This document shows positions 17,597 through 25,845 of a stretch of DNA of 64,000 nt, in pieces (positions within the stretch are counted from its first letter, which is position 1; the number at the start of each line of letters is the position of its first letter). The notes under the pieces are model-generated. The model had not been told where the DNA came from, ran no database searches, and was given only the letters and a program-made list of their open reading frames with translations. A program made the position numbers and the translations under genes. The DNA comes from Labrys sp. WJW (GTDB lineage: Bacteria > Pseudomonadota > Alphaproteobacteria > Rhizobiales > Labraceae): positions 113,117 through 177,116 of the forward strand of contig NZ_LYXZ01000035.1 in NCBI RefSeq assembly GCF_001676615.1. The letters are read 5' to 3'.

Positions 17597-18376
17597 TCAG
17601 CGTGGAGGAGGGTGGTCCTGCCAATCGATCGGTGTTTCGCCGCGATGCAGGGCGTCCGCCTCGGGGGTGAAACCTGCATCGTCGCCATGCAGGATCAAGG
17701 GGGGCAGCAGGAGGAAGGGCGCGCGCGATCCCTTGACGGCGCGGATGAGCAGGCGGGTCGCCGGCGTTCCGGCCCGGGGCTGCACGGGCTTGACCCGGAT
17801 GTCGCCGAAACGCCGGTCGAGGCTTGCCAGCAGCCTGGGCAGGGCATCCACGCGGTGGATGAGGGCGAGCGTTCCCCTGGCACGCAGCAGGCCGAGAGCG
17901 CAGAGGATCCAGGCCTCTTCCGTGTCCTCGCCATGGACATGGGCGCCGGCGCGGTAGGCATCGGGCGCTGGGCGCACCGTACCGGGGAGATGAAAGGGCG
18001 GGTTCATCATCACATGGTCTGCCGTGCCGGGGACCAAGAGCTGGCCCTTGGCAGGCCGCTGGGTGACGTCGGCTTCGATCGTATTCACCCGTTCGCCAAG
18101 GCCGTTGCGCGCCGCATTGGTGGCTGCGAGGCCGGCGATGGCGGGGTCGATCTCCACCAGGGCGACGCGGCATTGCGGGCAGCGGACGGCCAGGCCGAGC
18201 CCGGCGGCACCGATACCCGCACCGAGGTCGTAGACCACCTCGCCGGCAGCCGGCGCGAGGCAGGCCGACAGTAAGGCGGCATCGGTTCCGACCCGGTGCC
18301 CTTTGGCGGGCTGGGAGAGCTGCAGCCGGCCGTCGAGAAAAGCCGAGAGCGTGGTGCCGTTCTCGATCCCGGTCAC
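17597..18376 (-). CDS. tRNA1(Val) adenine-N6 methyltransferase-like protein
   Basis: This 259-residue class I SAM-dependent methyltransferase has motif I as VVYDLGAGIGAAGLGLA (about residues 47-63), an acidic residue after motif II (LVEIDPAI), and the adenine-N6 signature NPPFHLPG. Early segment KGHRVGTDAALLSACL matches the TrmN6/YfiC group, which modifies A37 of tRNA-Val. The GTG start overlaps the stop of the DUF2007 gene by four bases. This pairing with DUF2007 and a divergent polyprenyl synthase is a familiar alphaproteobacterial layout. Confidence 0.87.
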   Translation of the reverse strand: MTGIENGTTLSAFLDGRLQLSQPAKGHRVGTDAALLSACLAPAAGEVVYDLGAGIGAAGLGLAVRCPQCRVALVEIDPAIAGLAATNAARNGLGERVNTIEADVTQRPAKGQLLVPGTADHVMMNPPFHLPGTVRPAPDAYRAGAHVHGEDTEEAWILCALGLLRARGTLALIHRVDALPRLLASLDRRFGDIRVKPVQPRAGTPATRLLIRAVKGSRAPFLLLPPLILHGDDAGFTPEADALHRGETPIDWQDHPPPR

Positions 18377-18597
18377 GGCGTGCGCAGCTCCTTGCCGAGG
18401 CCGGCCTCGATCAGCCGTCGGCGTGCCAGCACGCTCTGGTCGGTGTCGACCAGGATGCGGCGCTGGATCATGCCGAGCGAGCCTTCCAGCACGCTCATAT
18501 GGGTGTCGAGCACGAGATGGACGACGCCCGCCTCGGTCAGCAAGGCCTCGATATAGGAGATCAGCACGGGATCATTGGTACGAACGATTTCTTCCAT
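18373..18597 (-). CDS. DUF2007 domain protein
   Basis: This 74-residue protein begins MEEIVRTNDPVLISYIEALL and contains the DUF2007 pattern (a short alpha/beta ferredoxin-like fold, often annotated as a putative signal-transducing protein). I chose ATG at 18597 because the conserved family N-terminus starts there; a longer frame adds 20 cysteine-rich, non-conserved residues. Its end overlaps the methyltransferase start by four bases, so the two are translationally coupled. It is divergent from the polyprenyl synthase gene. Molecular function is unknown. Confidence 0.85.
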   Translation of the reverse strand: MEEIVRTNDPVLISYIEALLTEAGVVHLVLDTHMSVLEGSLGMIQRRILVDTDQSVLARRRLIEAGLGKELRTP

Positions 18598-18711
18598 GCC
18601 GCAATCGTTGCGATTATCGCAACAATTGCAACGAGCTTGTTGGCGCGACAACAGCAAGCTTGTATGCGGGGCTGCGCATTTCTATGGTGCCGGCAAAACG
18701 GAGTGCATGTA

Positions 18712-19728
18712 TTGGGCGTCGTTGTCGCATTCGAGGACAAATCCGGGTCGCAAGGCTCGCTTCAGCCGATCGTCGACCTGACCAAGGCGGATATGGCCCG
18801 GGTCAACACCACCATCCTGTCGCGGACGGGATCGGAGGTGACGATGATTCCGGAAGTCGCCAACCATCTGATCTCCTCCGGAGGCAAGCGCCTGCGCCCA
18901 ATCCTGACCCTGGCGACTGCTCAGCTCGCGCGCTACCAGGGCGATGGCCATGTCAAGCTTGCGGCCTCGGTGGAGTTCATGCACACGGCCACGCTTTTGC
19001 ACGACGACGTCGTCGACGAGAGCGACATGCGGCGTGGCAAGCCGGCCGCCCGCATGCTGTGGGGCAATGAGGCGAGCGTGCTGGTCGGCGATTTCCTGCT
19101 CGGCCAGGCTTTCAAGATGATGGTGGAAGTCGGCTCGCTCAAGGCGCTCGATATCCTCTCGACCGCTGCGACCGTCATCGCCGAAGGCGAAGTGGCCCAG
19201 CTCGCCGCCGCCAAGAACACCGCGACCACCGAGGACGAGTATCTGGCGGTGATTCGCGGCAAGACCGCGGAGCTCTTTGCGGCCGCCTGCGAAGTCGGCC
19301 CGGTCCTGGCCGAGCGGCCCAAGGATGAGCAGGCCGCCTGCCGGTCCTTCGGCATGAATCTCGGCATCGCCTTCCAGCTCGTCGACGATGCGCTGGATTA
19401 TGGTGGCTCGGACGCCAAGCTCGGCAAGAATGTCGGCGACGACTTCCGCGAGGGCAAGATCACCCTGCCGGTGGTGCTGGCCTTCCGGCGTGGCAATGAG
19501 GCCGAGCGCGATTTCTGGCGCCGGACGCTGGAACGCGGCGAGATCGCGGAGGCCGATCTCGAGCACGCCATCGGCCTGATGCGCCGCCACAAGACGCTGG
19601 AGGATACCATCGAGCGCGCCCGTCACTATGGCGCCATGGCCAAGGATGCCCTGGCGCTGTTTGCCGACAGCCCGATGAAATCAGCCCTCGTGGAGGTGGT
19701 GGAGTTCTGTATCGGCCGTGCTCACTGA
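18712..19728 (+). CDS. ispB: Polyprenyl diphosphate synthase (octaprenyl type)
   Basis: This 338-residue trans-prenyltransferase makes the long isoprenoid side chain of ubiquinone. It has both aspartate-rich motifs: LLHDDVVDESDMRRG (first) and LVDDALDYGG (second), plus GGKRLRP for the diphosphate. I chose TTG at 18712 because GGAG at 18700-18703 is ideally spaced and the resulting length fits IspB/DdsA enzymes; the longest frame would add 71 residues that resemble nothing. Chain length (C40, C45 or C50) cannot be read directly. Confidence 0.92.
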   Translation: MGVVVAFEDKSGSQGSLQPIVDLTKADMARVNTTILSRTGSEVTMIPEVANHLISSGGKRLRPILTLATAQLARYQGDGHVKLAASVEFMHTATLLHDDVVDESDMRRGKPAARMLWGNEASVLVGDFLLGQAFKMMVEVGSLKALDILSTAATVIAEGEVAQLAAAKNTATTEDEYLAVIRGKTAELFAAACEVGPVLAERPKDEQAACRSFGMNLGIAFQLVDDALDYGGSDAKLGKNVGDDFREGKITLPVVLAFRRGNEAERDFWRRTLERGEIAEADLEHAIGLMRRHKTLEDTIERARHYGAMAKDALALFADSPMKSALVEVVEFCIGRAH

Positions 19729-19815
19729 GCGCTGGCCGGCCCCTTTCCGACCAAATGCGGAGCCCCACAGGCGTATCTAGGCGGACGGTCCGAGGCCGTC
19801 CAGGGAAGCAAGCCG

Positions 19816-20394
19816 ATGGCTGACCTCTTCGACGTTTCCGTACCAGTTTTCCTGCGCTATCTCACCAATCTCGACGCGATCCTCGACAAGACGGCCGAGC
19901 ATCTCCAGCTCCAGGGCATGGAGCAGGCGGAGGTCCTCAACCTCGCTCTGCAGCCGAACATGTTTCCCTTGAAGTGGCAGGTTCGCATCGCGCTCGGCTT
20001 CTCCATCCGGGCCATCAATCCGGTTCTGCAGCAGCCGATCATGCTCGATGACGGCCCGATCGAATCGATCGACGACATTCGGCTCCTGCTGGGAAACACC
20101 ATTACCCGGCTCAAGAGCGTCTCGCGGCGTGATTTTGCCGGCGGGGAAGCCAGGCTGGTGCGCGAAAAGGCCGGCCAGGCCGTGTTCGAAGCCAAAGCCA
20201 TGGACTTCGTCACCCAATATGCCCTGCCGAACTTCTTCTTTCATCTCGGCATGGCCTATTCGCTGCTGCGCCTCGCCGGCTGCCCGATCGGCAAGGGCGA
20301 TTTCGACGGCTTTCATCAATATGAAGCCGGCGTCAATCTGATGGCGGAGGCGCAGCCACAACCACAGCCGCCGATGCTGCGGCTGCCTGGTTGA
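19816..20394 (+). CDS. DUF1993 family protein
   Basis: This 192-residue cytosolic protein begins with a helix-rich stretch, VSVPVFLRYLTNLDAILDKT, and continues with WQVRIALGFSIRAI and YALPNFFFHLGMAYSLLRLAG. This matches the DUF1993 family, whose four-helix fold resembles DinB. The NFFFH and YSLLR segments are its most conserved part. The C-terminus is a short proline/glutamine tail. A GC hairpin at 20401-20422 lies just after the stop, between this gene and the convergent MarR gene. Function is unknown. Confidence 0.82.
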   Translation: MADLFDVSVPVFLRYLTNLDAILDKTAEHLQLQGMEQAEVLNLALQPNMFPLKWQVRIALGFSIRAINPVLQQPIMLDDGPIESIDDIRLLLGNTITRLKSVSRRDFAGGEARLVREKAGQAVFEAKAMDFVTQYALPNFFFHLGMAYSLLRLAGCPIGKGDFDGFHQYEAGVNLMAEAQPQPQPPMLRLPG

Positions 20395-20433
20395 AGCAGA
20401 GGCGGCAGGCTCCGGAGCCGCCAAAACTCTTCG

Positions 20434-20916
20434 TCAAAGTGCCGTGATCAACTTCCGGAGCAAGCCATTGAGGCTCTCCTGCTCCGCCTGCGTCAGCACC
20501 GACAGCAGCCGTTCCTCATTGGCGACATGGCGGGCGATGGTCTCGTCGATCACGGCCTTGCCTGCCTCGGTGAGGGCGATCAGCTTGCCGCGGCGGTCGT
20601 TGGGATCGGGACGCCGTTCGACCAGGCCGGCGTGCTCCAACCTGTCGAGGCGATTGGTCATGCCGCCCGAGGATATCATCGCCGCTTCGTAGAGCCGCGT
20701 CGGCGAAAGCATGTAAGGCTCGCCCGAACGCCTCAGCGTGGCCAGCACGTCGAACTCACCCGGCTGCAGGCCTGCGGCGGCGAAGAGCGGGTTCATATGG
20801 TCGCGCAGCACACGCTCGGACGCGTCGGACAGGCGGCCGAACACCGCCATCGGCAAAGAGGGGAGGTCGGGTCGCTCGCGGGCCCATTGTTCGACGGCGG
20901 TATCGGCACGGTCCAT
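20434..20916 (-). CDS. MarR family transcriptional regulator
   Basis: This 160-residue winged-helix repressor has its recognition region at about residues 57-120, including LSPTRLYEAAMISSGGMTNR and the wing VERRPDPNDRRGKLIALTEAG. The DPNDRR wing is diagnostic of MarR. It is divergent from a VOC-family gene. A 36-base palindrome in the shared promoter region is almost certainly its operator. MarR proteins usually lose DNA binding on contact with small aromatic or oxidising compounds. Confidence 0.92.
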   Translation of the reverse strand: MDRADTAVEQWARERPDLPSLPMAVFGRLSDASERVLRDHMNPLFAAAGLQPGEFDVLATLRRSGEPYMLSPTRLYEAAMISSGGMTNRLDRLEHAGLVERRPDPNDRRGKLIALTEAGKAVIDETIARHVANEERLLSVLTQAEQESLNGLLRKLITAL

Positions 20917-20930
20917 CGGCAGACTCTCTC

Positions 20931-20966
20931 GACATAAAGTATCTTGACATTAAGATACTTTATGTC
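20931..20966. promoter_or_regulatory. MarR operator palindrome
   Basis: Perfect 15-base arms, GACATAAAGTATCTT (20931-20945) and AAGATACTTTATGTC (20952-20966), flank GACATT. It begins 15 bases upstream of the marR start and overlaps TTGACA (20944-20949), a possible -35 box for the divergent VOC gene. Occupancy would shut both promoters. AT-rich palindromes of this size next to marR are typical operators. Confidence 0.85.
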
Positions 20967-21023
20967 TACTAACATTATAGCGAGACAATAAGGCAACTCG
21001 CCCATTCGGTGAAGGAGGAAGTG

Positions 21024-21437
21024 ATGGCCAAGATGATTTTCTTGAATCTGCCGGTGCGCGATCTTGCCGCCGCGACTGCGTTCTATGTCGCCCTGGGCGG
21101 CGAGGTGAACCCGCAATTTTCCGACGAGCAGACCAAGTCGGTGATGCTCTCCGATGCGATCGTGGTGATGCTGCTTACCCATGAGCGCTATGGCCAGTTC
21201 ACCAAGCGCCCGATCGGCGATGCGCGCCAATGGAGCCAGGCGCTGATTGCGCTCAATGTCGATACCCGCGATGCGGTGGACGCCACGCTGGCCCGCACCA
21301 CGCAGGCGGGCGGAAAGGCCGATCCCAACCCGGCGCAGGATCACGGCTTCATGGTCAGCCGCAGCGTCGAGGATCCCGACGGCAATGTCTGGGAGATCGT
21401 GTGGATGGACCCCGCGGCGATGGCGCAGCAGGGCTGA
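21024..21437 (+). CDS. VOC family protein (glyoxalase/bleomycin-resistance fold)
   Basis: This 137-residue vicinal-oxygen-chelate protein has an N-terminal beta-alpha-beta unit (MIFLNLPVRDLAAATAFYVA) and the C-terminal DPDGNVWEIVWMD strand. ATG at 21024 was chosen because AAGGAGG lies about 7 bases upstream. The metal-ligand glutamate of the last strand (WEIVW) is present. Family members include lactoylglutathione lyase-like and resistance proteins; this resembles the short YaeR/PhnB-like group. It is probably repressed by the divergent MarR protein through the palindrome at 20931-20966. Confidence 0.88.
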   Translation: MAKMIFLNLPVRDLAAATAFYVALGGEVNPQFSDEQTKSVMLSDAIVVMLLTHERYGQFTKRPIGDARQWSQALIALNVDTRDAVDATLARTTQAGGKADPNPAQDHGFMVSRSVEDPDGNVWEIVWMDPAAMAQQG

Positions 21438-21480
21438 GGCCCACGCGGTGCATTCCGGCATCGCCGAGCCTGGAGGAACC

Positions 21481-21601
21481 TTGTCGTTGCCGGCTTCGAC
21501 CCGGCAATCCAGCCCGGGACGGGTTACGCAGGCGGTTTCTGGATAGCCGGGTCAAGCCCGGCTCCGACAAGACAGAGCTGTTCTCCGTTCGGAGAACAGC
21601 T
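21481..21601. repeat. Palindromic repeat plus hairpin
   Basis: A repeat of the GTCATTGCCGGG...CCAG family runs 21481-21572 (CCGGCAATCCAG on the left, CTGGATAGCCGGGTCAAGCC on the right). It is followed by a perfect 12-bp hairpin, AGCTGTTCTCCG / CGGAGAACAGCT (21576-21601). Both lie between the convergent VOC and MFS genes and may act as a transcription barrier. There is no T run. Confidence 0.75.
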
Positions 21602-21623
21602 GGACCCAAGGCGCGCCGATAAT

Positions 21624-23075
21624 TCAGGGCGCGTCCTGGGCCTGCCCGGCTCGGCCTGCCAGAAGGCGCGTTCCGGTTGCGAGGATGATCGCGACCACGA
21701 TCAGGAACGCCGCGGTGCCGAAGGTCGCCTGCATGCCGAAGGTGACGGCCTCCGGGGCAGCTTTGGCGATATCGCCCGTTCCCGAGGCGAAGCGGAAGAT
21801 GGCGCCCATGGCCGAGGCTCCCGTTATCAGGCCCAGATTGCGCGACAGGTTGACGAGGCCCGATGTCACGCCCCGCCGGTCTGCCGGGATGCTGGCCATC
21901 ACCGCGGTATTGTTGGCGGCCTGGAAGAGCTGGTAGCCTGGGGTCAGCACGACGATGCCGGCAATGTAGCCGGCGACGCCGAATGCCGGGCCTGCCGTGG
22001 ACAGGAGGACGGCTCCGATCGCCATCTCGGTGAGACCGATCAGGATCAGGCGCGGTGCGCCCAGGCGGTCGACGATACGGCCGGCAAAGACCCCGCTCAC
22101 GATGGAAATTGCAGGCCCGACCGCCATCACCATGCCGATCACAGCCTCGTCGAGTGCGAAGACGCGGGCGAGATAAAACGGCCCGACGACGAAGGTCGTC
22201 ATCATCACCGTCGCGACGAGGGCGCTCGTGGCCAGGTTGACGCTCAGCCCCTCACCACGAAAGGCTGCCAGCTGGATCAGGGGCGAGCGGATGCGTGCCT
22301 TCACCAGCAGGAAGAGGCTGCCTCCGATGAAGGTGGCCAGGATGAGGCCCGTGCCGATCCAGCCGGGAGCGCCGCGCCCCATGGTCATGGCCAGGGCATA
22401 GGCGGCGAGCGTTGCGGCCAGCAGCAGCGTGCCGACGCTGTCGAAGCCCGCGCGCCCATTCCGGGACTTCGCGCCGTCGACCGGAAGAAAACGGCTGGCG
22501 AGATAGAAGGCCAGCAGGCCTAAGGGGATGTTGAGGAGGAAGATGCTTCGCCAGCCGAAGGCGGAAATCATGAAGCCGCCGAGCGATGGCCCCAGGGCGG
22601 TGCCGACAGCAGACATCGTGCCGAGCAGCCCCATGGCGCTGCCGGTCCTTTCCCTCGGAATCGCCTCGCCGACGATGGCCATGCCGAGTGCCGCCATGAT
22701 GGCGGCGCCGAGGCCCTGGGCGGCGCGAGCCGCCACCAGCAGCACGAATGTCGGTGCGATCGCGCAGCAGGCGGAAGCCAATGTGAACAGGACGAGCCCT
22801 GCCAGCAGCAGCCTGCGCCGGCCGATGATGTCTCCCAGGCGCCCGGCGCTGACGACCAAAGTGGTCATGGCCAGCAGATAGGCCAGAACGATCCACTGCA
22901 CCTGTTCGAATGAAGCCGAGAAGGCCGAGGCCAAGGTCGGCAGGGCGACATTGGCGATGCTTGTACCCAGGGACGACAGCAGGATGCTGAGGGCAAGGCA
23001 GGCGAGGGCGCCGTGGACCGCGGGTATGGCCCGTTCGTGCATCCGACCATCGTCCCGTGTGGCTGATTTCGGCAT
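21624..23075 (-). CDS. MFS transporter, DHA2 (EmrB/QacA-like) family
   Basis: This 483-residue drug:H+ antiporter has a predicted 14-helix layout. TM1 is followed by LSSLGTSIANVALPTLA, a DHA2 motif D1 variant, and motif A is seen as GRLGDIIGRRRLLLAGL. Motif C is seen around GTALGPSLGGFM in TM5, which is diagnostic of exporters. It is divergent from a LysR regulator 141 bases away, the likely controller. A start at residue 12 (MHERA) is possible. The exported compound is unknown; multidrug efflux is the default inference. Confidence 0.9.
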   Translation of the reverse strand: MPKSATRDDGRMHERAIPAVHGALACLALSILLSSLGTSIANVALPTLASAFSASFEQVQWIVLAYLLAMTTLVVSAGRLGDIIGRRRLLLAGLVLFTLASACCAIAPTFVLLVAARAAQGLGAAIMAALGMAIVGEAIPRERTGSAMGLLGTMSAVGTALGPSLGGFMISAFGWRSIFLLNIPLGLLAFYLASRFLPVDGAKSRNGRAGFDSVGTLLLAATLAAYALAMTMGRGAPGWIGTGLILATFIGGSLFLLVKARIRSPLIQLAAFRGEGLSVNLATSALVATVMMTTFVVGPFYLARVFALDEAVIGMVMAVGPAISIVSGVFAGRIVDRLGAPRLILIGLTEMAIGAVLLSTAGPAFGVAGYIAGIVVLTPGYQLFQAANNTAVMASIPADRRGVTSGLVNLSRNLGLITGASAMGAIFRFASGTGDIAKAAPEAVTFGMQATFGTAAFLIVVAIILATGTRLLAGRAGQAQDAP

Positions 23076-23155
23076 GGGGTGCGTTTTTCCGTCAATTCAA
23101 AGGGGGAACCCAGGGAAGATAGGCCCGCGCCCAAGATGGCGGAACACGCACCATT

Positions 23156-23172
23156 TGCACTTCATTCGTGCA
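23156..23172. promoter_or_regulatory. Candidate LysR-type binding site
   Basis: TGCAC (23156-23160), seven bases, GTGCA (23168-23172): an interrupted dyad 45 bases upstream of the LysR start in the divergent region shared with the MFS exporter. Position and the dyad form suit a LysR recognition site. There is no direct evidence. Confidence 0.45.
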
Positions 23173-23216
23173 TGATACGCCATACCAAGACCGCCGGCGG
23201 ATGCTATGATCGGCCC

Positions 23217-24119
23217 ATGTCGCTGCCCGATTTCAATCTCCTCATCACCCTCGACGCCCTGCTGGCCGAAGGCAGCGTCGCCCGGGCCGCCCGTCGGCTG
23301 CGGCTCAGCCCCTCGGCGATGAGCCGCGCCCTGGCCCGCTTGCGCGAGACGACCGGCGATCCTCTGCTCGTGCGGGCCGGCCGCGGCCTCGTGGCGACGC
23401 CGCGAGCCCTGGAACTGCGCGAACGCGTCGGCCCGCTCGTCCAGGCCGTCGAAAGCGTTCTTCGTCCCGTGGAAGCGCTCGACCTGAAAAAGCTCACGAG
23501 AACTTTCACTCTTCGCAACAGGGACGGTTTCGTCGAGAATTTCGGACCTGATCTCATTGCCCATGTCCGCGAACAGGCGCCGGGGGTCACGCTGCGCTTC
23601 GTGCCGAAAATCGACAAGGAGAGTACGCCCCTGCGGGACGGCAGCGTGGATCTGGAGACGGGTGTCGTCGGCGATTCGATGGGGCCGGAAGTGCGCGCGC
23701 AGGCCCTGTTCCGCGATCGTTTCGTCGGCGTGGTCAGGATGGGCCATCCCCTGAGCGAGGGGTCGATCACGCCGGCCCGCTATGCGCAGGCAAGCCATAT
23801 TCTGATTTCTCGCCGGGCCCTCTATCGGGTCCCAGCCGACGGCAGGCTCGAAGCGCTCGGGCTCGAGCCAGACATCGCGACGATCGTCGGCGGTTTTGCC
23901 GAAGCCCTGGCCCTGGCCCGTGCGACCGATTTGGTCGCCACCGTGCCGGAGCGTTCCACCGGCCGCCTGCGCGCCGGCATGTTCAGCTTCCCGTTGCCGT
24001 TTCCCCTGGCGGAGATCACAATCTCGCTGCTCTGGCACCCGCGGCTCGACGCCGACCCGGCCCATCGCTGGCTGAGGGACTGCGTCCGCAAGGTCTGCAT
24101 CGAGCAACTGGCCGCTTAG
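23217..24119 (+). CDS. LysR family transcriptional regulator
   Basis: This 300-residue regulator starts MSLPDFNLLITLDALLAEGS. The helix-turn-helix (VARAARRLRLSPSAMSRALA) spans about residues 21-45. The C-terminal effector domain resembles the NodD/NahR-like subgroup that often controls divergent efflux or catabolic genes. ATG at 23217 begins the conserved domain; a longer frame adds 46 residues running back through the intergenic region. It probably regulates the divergent DHA2 exporter. Confidence 0.92.
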   Translation: MSLPDFNLLITLDALLAEGSVARAARRLRLSPSAMSRALARLRETTGDPLLVRAGRGLVATPRALELRERVGPLVQAVESVLRPVEALDLKKLTRTFTLRNRDGFVENFGPDLIAHVREQAPGVTLRFVPKIDKESTPLRDGSVDLETGVVGDSMGPEVRAQALFRDRFVGVVRMGHPLSEGSITPARYAQASHILISRRALYRVPADGRLEALGLEPDIATIVGGFAEALALARATDLVATVPERSTGRLRAGMFSFPLPFPLAEITISLLWHPRLDADPAHRWLRDCVRKVCIEQLAA

Positions 24120-24150
24120 GTCGGTCCGCGGTCCCAGGAGGGGGTATATC

Positions 24151-24597
24151 CTAGGGCGCCATGGCCGGTTTCAGCCCGGACAGCAGCTTGGCCAGGCCGG
24201 GATCGTCGACGATGATGGAAGCATCGCCGAGGCCCATCCATTGCACGCGGCGCTCGGCCTGTTCCTTCCAGGCCGGCAGCATGCCGGTGACACGCAGGGG
24301 ATAGACATTGACCTTGATCAGCTCGAAGCGATCGGTCAGGCGTTTCCAGTAGACGAAGGAGCCGAGCGCCTTCTTGCGCGGCTTGCCTGTTACCCCGGCT
24401 TCCTGCTCGGCCTCGATGCGCGCGGCGACATGATCCTTACGCCCCTTGATGGGCCAGCCCTTCGGCACGGTCCAGCGGTGGGTGGTGCGGGTGGTCACCA
24501 GGCAGACCTCGATGCGGCCGTCCTTTTCGCGAAGCGGCAAGGCAGCCACCTGACGGCGCGTCGGATTGGGCAAGATGTCGATGGCGGTACTCGGCAT
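24151..24597 (-). CDS. NUDIX hydrolase with an altered Nudix box
   Basis: This 148-residue Nudix-fold protein starts MPSTAIDILPNPTRRQVAAL. The box region reads GWPIKGRKDHVAARIEAEQE followed by AGV. Related alphaproteobacterial diphosphoinositol-polyphosphate-hydrolase-like proteins have IEAYEEAGV here, so the first of the two paired metal-binding glutamates is replaced by glutamine. Activity could be reduced or altered. The longest frame adds 30 residues; ATG at 24597 fits the family. It stands alone between a LysR gene and a repeat-containing gap. Confidence 0.82.
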   Translation of the reverse strand: MPSTAIDILPNPTRRQVAALPLREKDGRIEVCLVTTRTTHRWTVPKGWPIKGRKDHVAARIEAEQEAGVTGKPRKKALGSFVYWKRLTDRFELIKVNVYPLRVTGMLPAWKEQAERRVQWMGLGDASIIVDDPGLAKLLSGLKPAMAP

Positions 24598-25017
24598 GGT
24601 ACTCTCACGCTTTTCAGTGGAGCAAAGGCTCCTACGCGACTGACTTGCCGATATCTTTGCCCAAATGCCGCTATGCCGCCGTGACATGGCGCACGCGCCG
24701 GGCAGAGGCCGGTGGCGGTATTGGGGAGCGGGTCTTCAGACTCGCCCTTTTCAAGGTGTTGAGGTCTGAAGTCCGGATAGCGTGGTGCGACCCCTCATCC
24801 GCCCCTTCGGGGCACCTCTAGTCAACTCAAGAGAGTTGACGACACCCGCAGGGGGAGAAGGCGATTGACGGGCGCGGCGCCTTCCAAAATGATTCCCTTC
24901 TCCCCTTGCGGGAGAAGGTGCCGGTAGGCGGATGAGGGGTGGCACCGCTCTATCCCAGCCTTTTCCCGGTTTGTTCGAAAGACCTTGAATGGGGGGCCTC
25001 AGATCCGCCCCCCGGTA
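24598..25017. other. Intergenic region dominated by a fold-back repeat
   Basis: These 420 bases carry the NUDIX promoter on the right side of its gene and a fold-back repeat. I see no further open frame with a ribosome binding site. The remainder downstream of the second permease gene (24941-25017) has no clear terminator. Confidence 0.5.
24790..24940. repeat. Fold-back repeat carrying a 38-base hairpin insert
   Basis: The outer arms ACCCCTCATCCGCC and GGCGGATGAGGGGT and the inner CCCTTCTCCC / GGGAGAAGG segments make a long fold-back. The left arm is interrupted at 24813-24850 by a 38-base segment containing the perfect hairpin GTCAACTC-AAGA-GAGTTGAC. An identical 38 bases occur at the same place in the repeat at 61259-61412. 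Confidence 0.85.
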
Positions 25018-25845
25018 TCACTCCTCCGCCGGCAGCACCTGCTTGCGCTTGCCGAGCAGAGCGAGGATCGCGGCTCCCTTCACGGCGAGCGCCAGCACCA
25101 GCGTGATCACGATGATCAGGAAGGCGGCCGCGGCGATGGCCGGGCTGATGTTCTCTCGCAAGGAAGAAAACATCTGCCGTGCCAGCGTGGTCTGGTTGGG
25201 GCCGGCGACGAAGAGGGTGATCACCACCTCGTCGAGCGAGGTGGCGAAGGCGAAGGCCGCACCGGTGAGGATGCCAGGCAGAGCGAGCGGGAAGGTCACG
25301 GCCTTGAAGACGGTGCCGGGCGAAGCCCCGAGGCTCGCCGCGGCCCGCTCCAGCGCCGGATCGATGCTGGCGAGCGAACCGGAGACGTTGACCAGCACGA
25401 AGGGCACGCACAAGACGGCATGGGCGATGATCACGCCGGCATAGGAGGAGGCGAGGCCGAGCCTTGCATAGAGGATCTGCATGCCGACGCCGAGCACCAC
25501 GGCCGGCACCACCATGGGAAGCAGGAAGATCGAGCGCAGCACGCCGGAGAACGGCACCAAATTGCGCCGCAGGCCCAGGGCGGCGAGCGTGCCGACCACG
25601 GTGGACAGCACGGTCGCGCCGGTGCCTACGATCATCGAATTGACGATCGAGCGCTGCCAGGCGTCGCTGGTGGCGAGGGTGTCGAACCAGCGCGTCGAGG
25701 GGCCCGTCATCGGATAGGTCAGGAACACGCTATCGGTGAAGGCCAGCGGCAGGATCGCCGCCAGCGGGATGACCAGGAACGCCACGACCAGTGCGCCGAA
25801 GGCAAGGCGCAGGGCGTTGAAGGAGTTCTTGCTCAAACCCATCAT
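25018..25845 (-). CDS. Polyamine-type ABC transporter permease (PotC-like, second system)
   Basis: This 275-residue permease starts MMGLSKNSFNALRLAFGALV and has about six helices. The EAA loop is LERAAASLGASPGTVFKAVTFP, near residue 178. ATG at 25845 overlaps the TGA of the PotB-like gene (ATGA), so translation is coupled. It is the last gene of the operon HisD-like, binding protein, ATPase, permease, permease. PotI/PotC-like membership is clear; substrate is inferred from the neighbouring kinase and PLP enzyme rather than from the permease itself. Confidence 0.92.
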   Translation of the reverse strand: MMGLSKNSFNALRLAFGALVVAFLVIPLAAILPLAFTDSVFLTYPMTGPSTRWFDTLATSDAWQRSIVNSMIVGTGATVLSTVVGTLAALGLRRNLVPFSGVLRSIFLLPMVVPAVVLGVGMQILYARLGLASSYAGVIIAHAVLCVPFVLVNVSGSLASIDPALERAAASLGASPGTVFKAVTFPLALPGILTGAAFAFATSLDEVVITLFVAGPNQTTLARQMFSSLRENISPAIAAAAFLIIVITLVLALAVKGAAILALLGKRKQVLPAEE

